A DNA stretch of 61,489 nucleotides, from the NCBI GenBank assembly GCA_021325365.1, contig JAJPHF010000012.1, positions 1 to 61,489 on the forward strand, read 5' to 3'. Shown here piece by piece: positions 34,160-41,961 of the stretch. This stretch comes from Pseudomonadota bacterium. GTDB taxonomy: Bacteria > Chloroflexota > UBA6077 > JAJPHF01. A program made the position numbers and the translations under genes. The notes beneath the pieces were generated by a model. It had not been told where the DNA came from, ran no database searches, and was given only the letters and a program-made list of their open reading frames with translations. Position 1 is the stretch's first letter; every line of letters starts with the position of its first letter.

Positions 34160-35032
34160 CTATCTCTTCGAGTGCCGCCGCAGGAAGTCGACTGCCAGGC
34201 GGTTGAACTCTTCCTGGAACTCGATGTGCGGGCAGTGACGGGCGGGCGAGAACACCTTTAGCTCGGAGCCAGGGATGCGGGCGTGCAGCCCCTCCCAGCA
34301 GCCCGGCTCGCGCAGCAGGTCCTGGTCGCCGCCGGTGATGAGCACCGGCACCTTGATGTTCGCCGGGTCGCCGCGCTCGGAGCCGAAGCCCTTCTCTAGC
34401 CCGGGCCGCGCGAAGCGCGCGACGGCGATCGCCTCCCAGGCGCCCGGCTCAATCGCCGCCCGCCAGCGCTCCTCGACGTGCTCCTCGCTCCACCAGCGCG
34501 GGTCGTAGAACAGCACCTTCAGGATCTCGCGCATGCCGTCGCGCGAGCCGTCGTAGTGCGTCAACACCTTGCGCGCGTCGTTGTCGGGCGCGAAGCCGCC
34601 GCCGCTCACCGAGACGATGGAGCGGATGTTCCAGGCGGGCCGGTCCTGGGCCGCGATGGTGAGAATGATCGAGCCGCCGAACGAGTTGCCCATGAAGTGC
34701 GCGCTCGGAATGCACAGCACCTCCATGAAGCGGCGGATGTGCTGCACGCGGTAGTTGGTCGGGTCGGAGAAGTTATAGAGCTTGGTCGTGCGCCCAAAGC
34801 CGACCACGTCGGGGGCGTAGACGTGGAAGTGCTCGGCCAGCGCGGGGATGGTGTAGCGCCAGGAGAACTCGGCCCGGCCGCCAAACTCCGCGCTGTGCAG
34901 GAGGATGAGCGGCTCACCCTGTCCCGCCTCCAAATAATGCGTGCGATTGTCGCCAACCATCACGTAGTGGCTGCTCACGCCGGGCGGCAGGTTCGTGGCC
35001 AGGCCGGTGGGATCAGGGGCGGTCGTCGCCAT
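34160..35032 (-). CDS. alpha/beta hydrolase (meta-cleavage hydrolase-like)
   Basis: A 290-residue alpha/beta hydrolase of the MhpC/BphD-like group: LILLHSAEFGGRAEFSWRYT (oxyanion region), a classical Ser nucleophile in FMGNSFGGSIIL near residue 117, an acid candidate in ITGGDQDLL, and His in SPARHCPHIEFQE near residue 268. Relatives cleave carbon-carbon bonds of ring-fission products. Its ATG at 35032 overlaps the 3' end of the IclR gene by 20 bases, so the two are translationally coupled. Confidence 0.9.
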   Translation of the reverse strand: MATTAPDPTGLATNLPPGVSSHYVMVGDNRTHYLEAGQGEPLILLHSAEFGGRAEFSWRYTIPALAEHFHVYAPDVVGFGRTTKLYNFSDPTNYRVQHIRRFMEVLCIPSAHFMGNSFGGSIILTIAAQDRPAWNIRSIVSVSGGGFAPDNDARKVLTHYDGSRDGMREILKVLFYDPRWWSEEHVEERWRAAIEPGAWEAIAVARFARPGLEKGFGSERGDPANIKVPVLITGGDQDLLREPGCWEGLHARIPGSELKVFSPARHCPHIEFQEEFNRLAVDFLRRHSKR

Positions 35033-35813
35033 GGTCGTCGTCTCCTTTCGCGCGGCCCGGATAGCCCAGCGCGGCGGCGATCTCGTCGGCGGCCCGCATC
35101 AGCGCCGGCGCGCAGCGGATCGCCCGCGCGGGCGTGAAGCGGAAGCTGGGGCCGGAGATGCTGAGCGCGGCGCAGACGCGCTCGCCGCGGTCGCGGATCG
35201 GTACGGAGATGGCCGAGCCGCCCGGCACGCGCTCCGAGATGCTGAAAGCATAGCCCAGGCTGCGGATGTCGCGTAGCTCTTGCGGCCCCGGACCATCGTC
35301 ATCCGGCGTGCAGGTGGCCGCGAGGATGCGGGCGGCCTCGGCCTCGGGCAGAAACGCCAGGATGGCCTTGGCCGTGGCCCCCCGCAGGAGGGGCGCCCGC
35401 TGACCGAGCGGCAGCGTCCGCCGAATCTCCTGGTTGCTCTCGCACTCCTCGGCAACCACGTGGTCATCGCCGTCCACCAGGTGGAGCGTCACGGTCTCTT
35501 CCGACTCGTCGCGCAGGGCCTGCATGTGGGGCAGCGCCAGGTGGCGCAGGTCCGTCCGCGTCCAGCCGTTCGTCCCTAGCTCGCGCGCGCGGCGGCCCAG
35601 CCGATACCAGCCAAGCATCCCATCCCGCTCGACCATCTCCATGCCTTCCAGCGTTGCCAGCAGGCGGTGGACGGTGCTCTTGCTGCAGCCGACCTCGCGC
35701 GCAAGCTGCTGCAAGCTGGCGCCGCGCCGGTGCTCGGCCAGCCGGAGCAGCAGGCCGATGGCCCGCTCCACCGCCCGCACACGCGTCGAGCCGGAGGTTC
35801 CATTCTGCGCCAA
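35013..35813 (-). CDS. IclR-family transcriptional regulator
   Basis: A 266-residue IclR regulator: winged helix-turn-helix (RAVERAIGLLLRLAEH, LQQLAREVGCSKSTVHRLLA) at residues 10-70, and the IclR effector domain (VTLHLVDGDDHVVAEECESN to GGSAISVPIRDRGERVCAAL). The TTG at 35813 follows GAGGACACTGCA and is the most plausible start; the frame extends upstream to 35966 through operator DNA. It overlaps the hydrolase at 34160 and is divergent from the second hydrolase/luciferase-like pair. Palindromes in the intergenic region are its likely binding sites. Confidence 0.9.
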   Translation of the reverse strand: MAQNGTSGSTRVRAVERAIGLLLRLAEHRRGASLQQLAREVGCSKSTVHRLLATLEGMEMVERDGMLGWYRLGRRARELGTNGWTRTDLRHLALPHMQALRDESEETVTLHLVDGDDHVVAEECESNQEIRRTLPLGQRAPLLRGATAKAILAFLPEAEAARILAATCTPDDDGPGPQELRDIRSLGYAFSISERVPGGSAISVPIRDRGERVCAALSISGPSFRFTPARAIRCAPALMRAADEIAAALGYPGRAKGDDDHGDDRP

Positions 35814-35827
35814 TGCAGTGTCCTCGC

Positions 35828-35844
35828 GTTCCAGTACACGGACC
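35828..35844. promoter_or_regulatory. IclR-type operator, proximal copy
   Basis: GTTCC-AGTACAC-GGACC, an imperfect version of the palindrome at 35960-35976, 15 bases upstream of the iclR start. Autoregulation is likely. Confidence 0.6.
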
Positions 35845-35959
35845 AATCGGTGATTCTGCGGCAGCCTAGATCGTACACCGCATCCCGCGATTCTGGCAAC
35901 GCCTTGACAGCCTGGCGGAGACGGCGATATGGTGATGATGACCAGGATGCGGGACGCCC

Positions 35960-35988
35960 GTTCCATTATACGGAACGCAGGCGGTTCC
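35960..35988. promoter_or_regulatory. IclR-type operator array, distal copy
   Basis: GTTCC-ATTATAC-GGAAC (35960-35976), a 5-7-5 palindrome of the kind bound by IclR regulators. After another seven bases a third half-site GTTCC (35984-35988) makes a second, overlapping palindrome. TATAC inside the first could be a -10, so binding would repress the plus-strand operon. Confidence 0.65.
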
Positions 35989-36091
35989 GCACGAGCCGCG
36001 CGCCAGGCAATCGGCGGAGCGAGCGGCCCTCCTGGTTGGCTTTCGCAGCGTAGAGTTTTGCCCCATCTCGTGCCGGCAGTAAGGAGGGCCC

Positions 36092-36934
36092 ATGGTCGCC
36101 ACGCCTACCCGTCAGGAGGAGCGCCGCGCGGTCGGTCCGATCAGCTTGCAGGTGTTCAGCGGGGGCCAGGGCGAGCGCCTGGTCATCCTCCACGACTACG
36201 AGTACCTGAACAAGTGGGAGCCGTACGAGGAGACGCTGGCGCAGCAGTACGCGGTGCTCGCGCCCTCGCACCCCGGCTACGGCTCGTCCGATTTGCCGCG
36301 CGACTTCGACACGATCGACGACTTTGCGTACTTCTACCTCGACCTGCTGCGCGACCTGGGCCCCGAGCCCGTCAACCTGGTGGGCCTCGGCGTTGGCGGC
36401 TGGATCGCCGCCGAGGTGGCGGTGCGCTGCACGCATCAGATCAAGCGGCTGGTGCTCGTGGATGCCGTGGGCATCAAGGTCGGCGACCGCACCACGCGCG
36501 ACATCGCGGATACGTTCGTAATCGGTGCCAAAGAGTTCCTCGACCTCGCTTGGCACGATCCCGAGGCGGGCGCGCGGCAGATGCAGCTCGCCGGGCTGGG
36601 GAACTACACCGAGGAAGAGCTAGTCACGATCTTGCGCGGCCGCCAGACGACCGCCCTGTTCGCCTGGAAGCCGTTCCTGCACAACCCGAAGCTGCGCGCC
36701 TGGCTGCGGCGCATCGACGTGCCCGCGCTCGTGCTGTGGGGCGAGAGCGACAAGATCGTGACCCCCGACTACGGCCGCGCCTTCGCGGACGCCATCCCCG
36801 GCGCGCGCTTCCAGCTCATCCCCGCCGCGGGCCACTACCCGTACCTGGAGCAGCCCGAAGCCTTCACGGCCGCGGTAACCGCGTTCCTGCACGAGGGGGA
36901 GACCGCGTCGGCTCCCCGAGCGAACGAGCGTTAG
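36092..36934 (+). CDS. alpha/beta hydrolase-fold protein lacking the nucleophile
   Basis: A 280-residue alpha/beta hydrolase-like protein. The fold is clear (LVILHDYEYLNKWEPYEETL, PSHPGYGSSDLP, LVLWGESDKIVTPDYGRAFA, IPAAGHYPYLEQPEAF with a His). The nucleophile elbow reads LVGLGVGGWIAAEVA, where the residue equivalent to Ser/Cys is Gly. The related hydrolase at 19186 has VGNCLGGWIGAELA in the same place. It may therefore be non-hydrolytic, perhaps a binding or cofactor-free lyase protein. It is coupled to the luciferase-like gene 13 bases downstream and lies behind the IclR operator. Confidence 0.87.
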   Translation: MVATPTRQEERRAVGPISLQVFSGGQGERLVILHDYEYLNKWEPYEETLAQQYAVLAPSHPGYGSSDLPRDFDTIDDFAYFYLDLLRDLGPEPVNLVGLGVGGWIAAEVAVRCTHQIKRLVLVDAVGIKVGDRTTRDIADTFVIGAKEFLDLAWHDPEAGARQMQLAGLGNYTEEELVTILRGRQTTALFAWKPFLHNPKLRAWLRRIDVPALVLWGESDKIVTPDYGRAFADAIPGARFQLIPAAGHYPYLEQPEAFTAAVTAFLHEGETASAPRANER

Positions 36935-36947
36935 GGAGGAGGAGACG

Positions 36948-38108
36948 ATGCTCGCATACCACTTCACCGAGATGCCCTACCCCTTCGTGCCGCCGGAGGT
37001 CGAGAAGGAGCTGAAGAGCGCGCGCATCATCGTGCCCAATAGCTACTGCGACCCCAAGATCGTGGCCGACCTGTACAACCGCTACCTGGACGAGTACGAG
37101 TACGCCGACGAGCTTGGCCTGGAGATCATGCTCAACGAGCACCACCAGACCATGACCTGTCTGGACGCGGTGGTGCCGATCTCGGCCGGGGCGCTCGCCC
37201 GCCGCACGAAGCGCGCGCGCATCGTCATTCTCGGCAGCCCCCTGCCCCACCGCGACAACCCCGTGCGCGTGGCCGAAGAGATTGCGATGCTCGACTGCAT
37301 CAGCCGCGGCCGCATCACCTCTGGCTTCGTGCGCGGCGTGCCAACGGAAGTGCATCCGGCGAATAGCAACCCGGCGCAGAACCGCGCCCGCTTCGAGGAG
37401 GCGCACGACCTGATCCTCAAGGCCTGGACGACGCCCGAGCCGTTCAACTGGGAGGGCAAGTTCTGGCATTACCGTTACGTCAACGTCTGGCCGCGCTGCT
37501 ACCAGCAGCCCCACCCGCCCGTCTGGATCACGGGCTCCAGCGTCGAGAACGTACCGTGGGTGGCCGACCACCAGTACACCTTCGCCTGCTTCCTGACGCC
37601 CTACGACTGGACTGAGAAGCTGGTGAACACCTATAAGGAGCGCTGCCGCGAGAAGGGGTTCCCGGAGCCCGGGCCCGACCGCTTCGCCTACCTGGCGCTC
37701 ACCTTCGTCGGCGACACGGAGGAGCAGGCGATCGAGGACGGCAAGGAGCTGCTCTGGTACCTCTACCGCGAGCGGCACCCGCAGTTCAACGCGCCGCCAG
37801 GCTACGCCTCGCCGCAGGCGATGGCAAAGATGATGCTCGGCGCCGGGAAGAGCTACCGCGACAGCTTCGAGCAGCTTCAGGAGAAGGGCATCGTCGTCGC
37901 GGGCACCCCCGACACGGTAATCAAGAAGCTGACGTATCTCCACGAGCGCTGCAACATCGGCCACATGCTGATGATGAACCAGGCCGGCTTCCTGTCGGCA
38001 GAGAAGACGCGGCGGAGCATGGAGCTGTTCGCCAAGGAGGTCTACCCGGCCATTCGGCACCTCGGCGAGCAGCCGGCCGCCGCGCGCGAGGCGGCCGCCG
38101 TCTCGTAA
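36948..38108 (+). CDS. luciferase-like (LLM class) flavin-dependent monooxygenase
   Basis: A 386-residue luciferase-family enzyme, diverged from the one at 17936: ADELGLEIMLNEHHQTMTCL, RIVILGSPLPHRDNPVRVAE, AMLDCISRGRITSGFVRGVP and HPPVWITGSSVENVPWVADH. It presumably uses reduced flavin to oxygenate an organic compound. The ATG at 36948 follows GGGAGGAGGAGACG, 13 bases after the hydrolase-like gene. Pairing with an IclR regulator and hydrolases suggests an inducible catabolic module. Confidence 0.91.
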   Translation: MLAYHFTEMPYPFVPPEVEKELKSARIIVPNSYCDPKIVADLYNRYLDEYEYADELGLEIMLNEHHQTMTCLDAVVPISAGALARRTKRARIVILGSPLPHRDNPVRVAEEIAMLDCISRGRITSGFVRGVPTEVHPANSNPAQNRARFEEAHDLILKAWTTPEPFNWEGKFWHYRYVNVWPRCYQQPHPPVWITGSSVENVPWVADHQYTFACFLTPYDWTEKLVNTYKERCREKGFPEPGPDRFAYLALTFVGDTEEQAIEDGKELLWYLYRERHPQFNAPPGYASPQAMAKMMLGAGKSYRDSFEQLQEKGIVVAGTPDTVIKKLTYLHERCNIGHMLMMNQAGFLSAEKTRRSMELFAKEVYPAIRHLGEQPAAAREAAAVS

Positions 38109-38119
38109 GCCGCGCGCCG

Positions 38120-38863
38120 GTGATGACGCCGCGCCGACCGAGCGCCCTGGCGCGCGGGTGGACGGCCGCGCTTGCGGCCCTCTTCCCCGCGCGCTGCCTG
38201 GGCTGCGGACGGCGCGGCGTCGCGTTCTGCGCGGCCTGTTGGGCGAGCCTGCCGCGCCTGCGCCCGCCCTACTGCCCGCGCTGCTCGCGCCCGCAGCGCG
38301 CAGGCACCCGCTGCCGCGACTGCCAGCGCGCGGGGCCGGCTCTGTCGGCGGTGCGCGCGGCCTGCGTCTACAGCGGCCCGCTGGGGCTGGCGATCCGCCG
38401 CCTGAAGTACTCGCGGGAGCGGCACCTGGCCGAGCCGCTGGCGGGGCTGCTGCAAGAGTGCCTGGCGGCCCGACCGCTGGCCGTCGACGTGCTTGTGCCG
38501 GTGCCGCTCGACGCCGCCCGCGCCCAGGTGCGCGGCTACAACCAGGCGACGCTGCTGGCCGCCCCGGTGGCGGCCGCCCTGGGCGTGCCGCTGGCGCCGG
38601 CCGGGCTGCGCCGCGCGCGGCCGACCCGCCCCCAGGTCGGGCTCACGGCCCGCGAGCGCCGCGCCAACGTGCGCGGCGCCTTCACCTGCCCTAACTCGGC
38701 TTCCGTGGTCGGCCGGCGCCTGCTCGTCGTGGACGATGTGATGACCACCGGCGCCACGCTCGAGGCCTGCGCCGAGGCGCTCGTGGCTGCCGGCGCGGCG
38801 GGCGTCTGGGGCCTTGTCGTCGCCCGCGACCTGCCGCAGCAGTCGCCCCGCTCCGACACGTGA
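38120..38863 (+). CDS. comF: ComF-family phosphoribosyltransferase-like protein
   Basis: A 247-residue ComF-like protein. An N-terminal zinc-finger region has Cys pairs (CLGCGRRGVAFCAACW, CPRCSRPQRAGTRCRDC). The phosphoribosyltransferase domain ends with the PRPP loop LLVVDDVMTTGATLEACAE near residue 205, and QVRGYNQATLLAAPVAAAL precedes it. ComF is needed for natural DNA uptake in several bacteria, where it acts with the pilus machinery. The tad genes about 6 kb away make that link interesting but unproven. Start is GTG 38120 or ATG 38123. Confidence 0.9.
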   Translation: MMTPRRPSALARGWTAALAALFPARCLGCGRRGVAFCAACWASLPRLRPPYCPRCSRPQRAGTRCRDCQRAGPALSAVRAACVYSGPLGLAIRRLKYSRERHLAEPLAGLLQECLAARPLAVDVLVPVPLDAARAQVRGYNQATLLAAPVAAALGVPLAPAGLRRARPTRPQVGLTARERRANVRGAFTCPNSASVVGRRLLVVDDVMTTGATLEACAEALVAAGAAGVWGLVVARDLPQQSPRSDT

Positions 38864-38870
38864 ACGCCCC

Positions 38871-39947
38871 CTAGCGGCTCAGCCCCAGCTCGGCCTGGAC
38901 TTCGCGGAGCGGCTGGAGGGCGACCACACGGTCGAGCGGCAGGTCGTCGGTGACCTCCGCATCCTGCTTCATCTGGTCGACGACCGAGCGCAGCGCCGCC
39001 TCGTCCATGTCCCCCGTCATGTCCAGCACCTGCTTGACGATGTCGTAGCTCCCGACGGCGACCTCGTGCTCTAGCTCGAACTCCCGCTCCATGTACGCTA
39101 CCAGCTCGTCCTGGTGGGCGGCGATGTACTCCAGCGCGCGGAGCGTGCCGCGGAGCAGCGCCTTCACCTCGGCTGGCTGTTCCGCCAGGTGGCGCGTGGT
39201 GGTGACGAGGCCGCCCTGCACGTCCACCATGTCGAAGGCGTCGCCCAGGCGAGCGTACCCGGCGACTGTTGCCATCGACGTGTACGGCGGCGAGAGGATC
39301 GCCGCGTCGGCCGTCTTTCCCTGGAGGGCCTGGTAGCTCTTGGCCGTGTCGTTGGTCGCGAAGTACGTCGCGTCGTCGGGCCCGCCGCGCCCCAGCTTGC
39401 GCATCACGTTCAGCGCCGCGTAGTGGGCCGTCGAGCCGATGCCGCTCACGGCGACCGTCTTGATCTGGTCGGGCGCGATGCCGGGCTGCCCGATCAGCGT
39501 GAAGCTGGGCTTCGCCTGTACGAACAGCACCGCCCGGATCGCGGCGCCCTGGATAGCCGCGCGCATGCCGACGCCCGGCGCCGCCGAGTAGGCCAGGTCG
39601 CCCGCTTCCAACGCCGAGATGCCGAGCGGCGGCCGCATCTGGACTAGCTCTAGGTCCAGCCCCTCCTCGCGGTAGATTCCCTTGTCCTGACCGAAGTAGA
39701 AGGGCAAGAACGTGATGGATTTCGTGGGCACGGTAATGCGGACCTGCTGCAGCGGCCGGGCGTCCCCGCCGCCGCTCCGCGCCGTGGCCGCGGCGCCGGC
39801 CGAAGTCACACTCGCCGGGGACGCGGCGAGCGCATCCGCGGAGGAGGCAGACTGGGTCGACGGGGTTCCTCCTGACGGTCCGCAGCCGACGACGAGCGCC
39901 ACCGCCAGACCGCCGAGCAGTCCCACCACACGCGTCGACAATCTCAT
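38871..39947 (-). CDS. ABC-type substrate-binding lipoprotein (NMT1/THI5-like), second orphan
   Basis: A 358-residue lipoprotein: signal and lipobox (LAVALVVGCGPSG, Cys near residue 22), a Ser/Ala-rich linker, then the binding domain (ITFLPFYFGQDKGIYREEGL, ISALEAGDLAYSAAPGVGMR, KTVAVSGIGSTAHYAALNVM). It belongs to the same broad group as the protein at 2824-3873, but sequences differ greatly. No permease or ATPase is adjacent. The ATG at 39947 follows GGAGTAGAACCC. It converges with comF, only seven bases separating their stops. Confidence 0.88.
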   Translation of the reverse strand: MRLSTRVVGLLGGLAVALVVGCGPSGGTPSTQSASSADALAASPASVTSAGAAATARSGGGDARPLQQVRITVPTKSITFLPFYFGQDKGIYREEGLDLELVQMRPPLGISALEAGDLAYSAAPGVGMRAAIQGAAIRAVLFVQAKPSFTLIGQPGIAPDQIKTVAVSGIGSTAHYAALNVMRKLGRGGPDDATYFATNDTAKSYQALQGKTADAAILSPPYTSMATVAGYARLGDAFDMVDVQGGLVTTTRHLAEQPAEVKALLRGTLRALEYIAAHQDELVAYMEREFELEHEVAVGSYDIVKQVLDMTGDMDEAALRSVVDQMKQDAEVTDDLPLDRVVALQPLREVQAELGLSR

Positions 39948-40044
39948 GGGTTCTACTCCGAGCAAGCGCACGAGGAGGCACTTACCGGGGCCTACTAGAG
40001 CAGCTTGCGCAAAGGTGAGCAGCCAGCGTTTCGTAGTTTCGTAG

Positions 40045-40065
40045 GGGCGGGTTTCATGCCCGCCC
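40045..40065. repeat. GGGCGGG/CCCGCCC hairpin
   Basis: Perfect seven-base arms around TTTCATG, preceded by GTAGG. It has the look of a repetitive extragenic element but occurs once here. Confidence 0.55.
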
Positions 40066-40159
40066 GCGGCCTGTGGCGCGGAATACTGCAAGCGCCACTG
40101 CCGCAGCCCCCGCATGGGCCGACCGCTCAGTCTGGCTGCAATCCGCTGTAAGCATCTGG

Positions 40160-40214
40160 CCGAGGATGTGGTGTGTAGGCTTGGCGCGGCCAAACCTACA
40201 CACCACATCCTCGG
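40160..40214. repeat. long near-perfect inverted repeat
   Basis: Arms 40160-40179 and 40195-40214 are perfectly complementary over 20 bases. The centre continues with five further pairs after one mismatch, leaving a three-base loop (GCG, 40186-40188). No U-run follows, so a simple terminator is doubtful. Confidence 0.8.
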
Positions 40215-40390
40215 AAACCCGCTTAGGGAATCGCCCATTTCCCCGACGGCGCGGGCGACTTGGCGCCGCCCGGCAGCGCGACGGTCAAGGGGCTAATGGT
40301 CGGTCAAGGGCGATTTGCGAGGCGTTTACCAGTTTACCGACTTCTGGCGGTGCATGGGCGCGAAAGCTCGTCAGGGGGCCAGCGGCGCCG

Positions 40391-40708
40391 CTACGACGGC
40401 AGCGGCGCCATGAAGACGAGCAGCACGAGCCGCTCCGGCCCGGGGTTGCGGACGCCGTGCGGCGTGCCGCTGGGCGCCAGGGCCGCCTGATTGGGGCCAA
40501 GGTCTTGTTCCTCGTCGCCCACGCGCACGCGCGCGCGGCCCTCCAACACCAGGTATACCTTGTCCGAGCCCTCGTGCGCGTGCGCCTTCTGCTCCTGCTC
40601 GGGCTCCAGGCAGTAGACGTCAGCGAAGAAGCGCGGCGTCTGGAACAGGTTCAGCTTCTGCAGCCCATCCGCGCTGAAGCGGCGGACCGACACGTCCGCA
40701 ATGTCCAT
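40391..40708 (-). CDS. small cupin protein
   Basis: A 105-residue single-domain cupin: motif 1 appears as KAHAHEGSDKVYLVLEGRAR and motif 2 as GTPHGVRNPGPERLVLL, giving His/His/Glu-type ligands for a metal. Members range from isomerases and dioxygenases to sugar sensors; the role is unknown. The second of two nearby ATGs (40708) is chosen because AGGGGG lies seven bases upstream. It is preceded by a terminator-like hairpin. Confidence 0.85.
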   Translation of the reverse strand: MDIADVSVRRFSADGLQKLNLFQTPRFFADVYCLEPEQEQKAHAHEGSDKVYLVLEGRARVRVGDEEQDLGPNQAALAPSGTPHGVRNPGPERLVLLVFMAPLPS

Positions 40709-40732
40709 CGGCATGCCCCCTAACCTGGTGAA

Positions 40733-40781
40733 CCGGCTTGGTGGAGCTATTCGCCTACGTCAAACAGCTCCACCAAGCCGG
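40733..40781 (-). terminator. hairpin following the Pro/Gly-rich protein gene
   Basis: Perfect 16-base arms (40733-40748, 40766-40781) around a 17-base loop, directly after the stop of the gene at 40791 and before the cupin. No clear U-run is seen. Confidence 0.65.
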
Positions 40782-40790
40782 GCCAGATAC

Positions 40791-41780
40791 TCAGCGCGGT
40801 TGGATGGATACCACGACGCCCCGCACCCAGGGGTGCAGCTTGTCGCGGTAATACACGCTGCCGATGAGGTTCGGCGTGTAGACGTAGGTATCGCCCGGCC
40901 CGAGCGGGCCCGAGTCGAACGTGCTGCCATCCTCGGACACCAACTGGATAATCGCCGAGCTATTGTTGACCCACGTGATCGGCCGGTTCACGGGGTAGCG
41001 AATTGGCGACGGATCGAGCGACACGCCACCGCCATCCGCATCTACGACGTGGACCGTGTCCGTGGCGGTGCCGCCCTGGTTCGACGGCGTGGCCTGCTGG
41101 CTGGCGGGCGAAGCCTGCATGCTCGGCACGCCACTCGGGCCGATCGACGGCGCCGTCCCTTGCAGCTGGGCCATCGCCTGCGGTCCCATGACGGAGCCCG
41201 GCGGCAGCGGCGCCTGCGTGTTCGCCAGCGGCGGCATGCCGGGGACCGCGTTGACCGTCGACTGGCCGGTGGCGCCTGCCGGCATCGCGGCGGGGCCGGC
41301 CAGCGGACCGTTCGGCCCCATAGGGCCGGCCGACGGCATCCCCGGCGGGTAGCCGGGCGGCACGGCGCCGGGTGCGCTCGGCGCGGCGGCCATGGCCCCC
41401 GGGTAACCTTGAGATGGGTCGGTCGGCTGCTGGGCCTGCGGGCTGCTCGAAGTACCGTAGATCTGGCTCGGATCGGCCATCGGCGTGCCGCTCTGAGACG
41501 CCATATCGGGCGACGCCATCGGGCTCGCGCCGGGCGCGCCGGGATAGGGGCTCGCCACCGGGCCCGCCGGGCCGGGGCCCGGCGGCACCATCGGCCCTGC
41601 GCCCGGCATCGGCGGCGGGTAGCCGGGCGGCACGGCGCCCGGGGGCGCGTACGGGGCGCCGTACGGCGCTGGCGCCCCGTAGCCGGGCATCCCGGGATAA
41701 CCGCCCTGAGCGAGCGCCGCAGTCGCCGTCAGCGCGAGGCCGAGGGCGCTACCAGCAGCCGCGATTCGGAACAGACGCAT
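40791..41780 (-). CDS. secreted Pro/Gly/Met-rich protein with a degenerate cupredoxin domain
   Basis: A 329-residue exported protein. The signal peptide is MRLFRIAAAGSALGLALTAT with cleavage near ALAQ. Residues 25-235 are repeats rich in PPGYPP, PGAPGASP and GPMGP. The last 90 residues fold like a cupredoxin (VDADGGGVSLDPSPIRYPVN, DTYVYTPNLIGSVYYRDKL). Compared with the real cupredoxin at 6899, the copper ligands His, Cys and Met are replaced (by Gln, Arg and Val); only the second His remains. It is therefore probably structural. The repeat style matches the protein at 10532-11293. The ATG at 41780 follows AGGAGGGGGTCC. Confidence 0.8.
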   Translation of the reverse strand: MRLFRIAAAGSALGLALTATAALAQGGYPGMPGYGAPAPYGAPYAPPGAVPPGYPPPMPGAGPMVPPGPGPAGPVASPYPGAPGASPMASPDMASQSGTPMADPSQIYGTSSSPQAQQPTDPSQGYPGAMAAAPSAPGAVPPGYPPGMPSAGPMGPNGPLAGPAAMPAGATGQSTVNAVPGMPPLANTQAPLPPGSVMGPQAMAQLQGTAPSIGPSGVPSMQASPASQQATPSNQGGTATDTVHVVDADGGGVSLDPSPIRYPVNRPITWVNNSSAIIQLVSEDGSTFDSGPLGPGDTYVYTPNLIGSVYYRDKLHPWVRGVVVSIQPR

Positions 41781-41961
41781 GGACCCCCTCCTGGCTCCCA
41801 TCGTCGCGGCGAGGCCGCGGGGGGGTCAGGAGTCCACGCGCGGAAACCGCCCCGCCCTGCCGGCCACGCCCATACCCTGCCGTAGTCGGCGCCGGTGGCG
41901 CGGCGCCGAGCCGGCTAAGGATAGCTTGAGCGGGGGGGAAAGCGCCAGTGAAAGCGGGCAG

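Larger units (their letters stand above)
39948..40390. other. 443-base intergenic region with two strong hairpins
   Basis: Between two minus-strand genes. It contains GGGCGGG-TTTCATG-CCCGCCC (40045-40065) and the much longer hairpin at 40160-40214. I see no convincing coding sequence in it. Confidence 0.5.
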
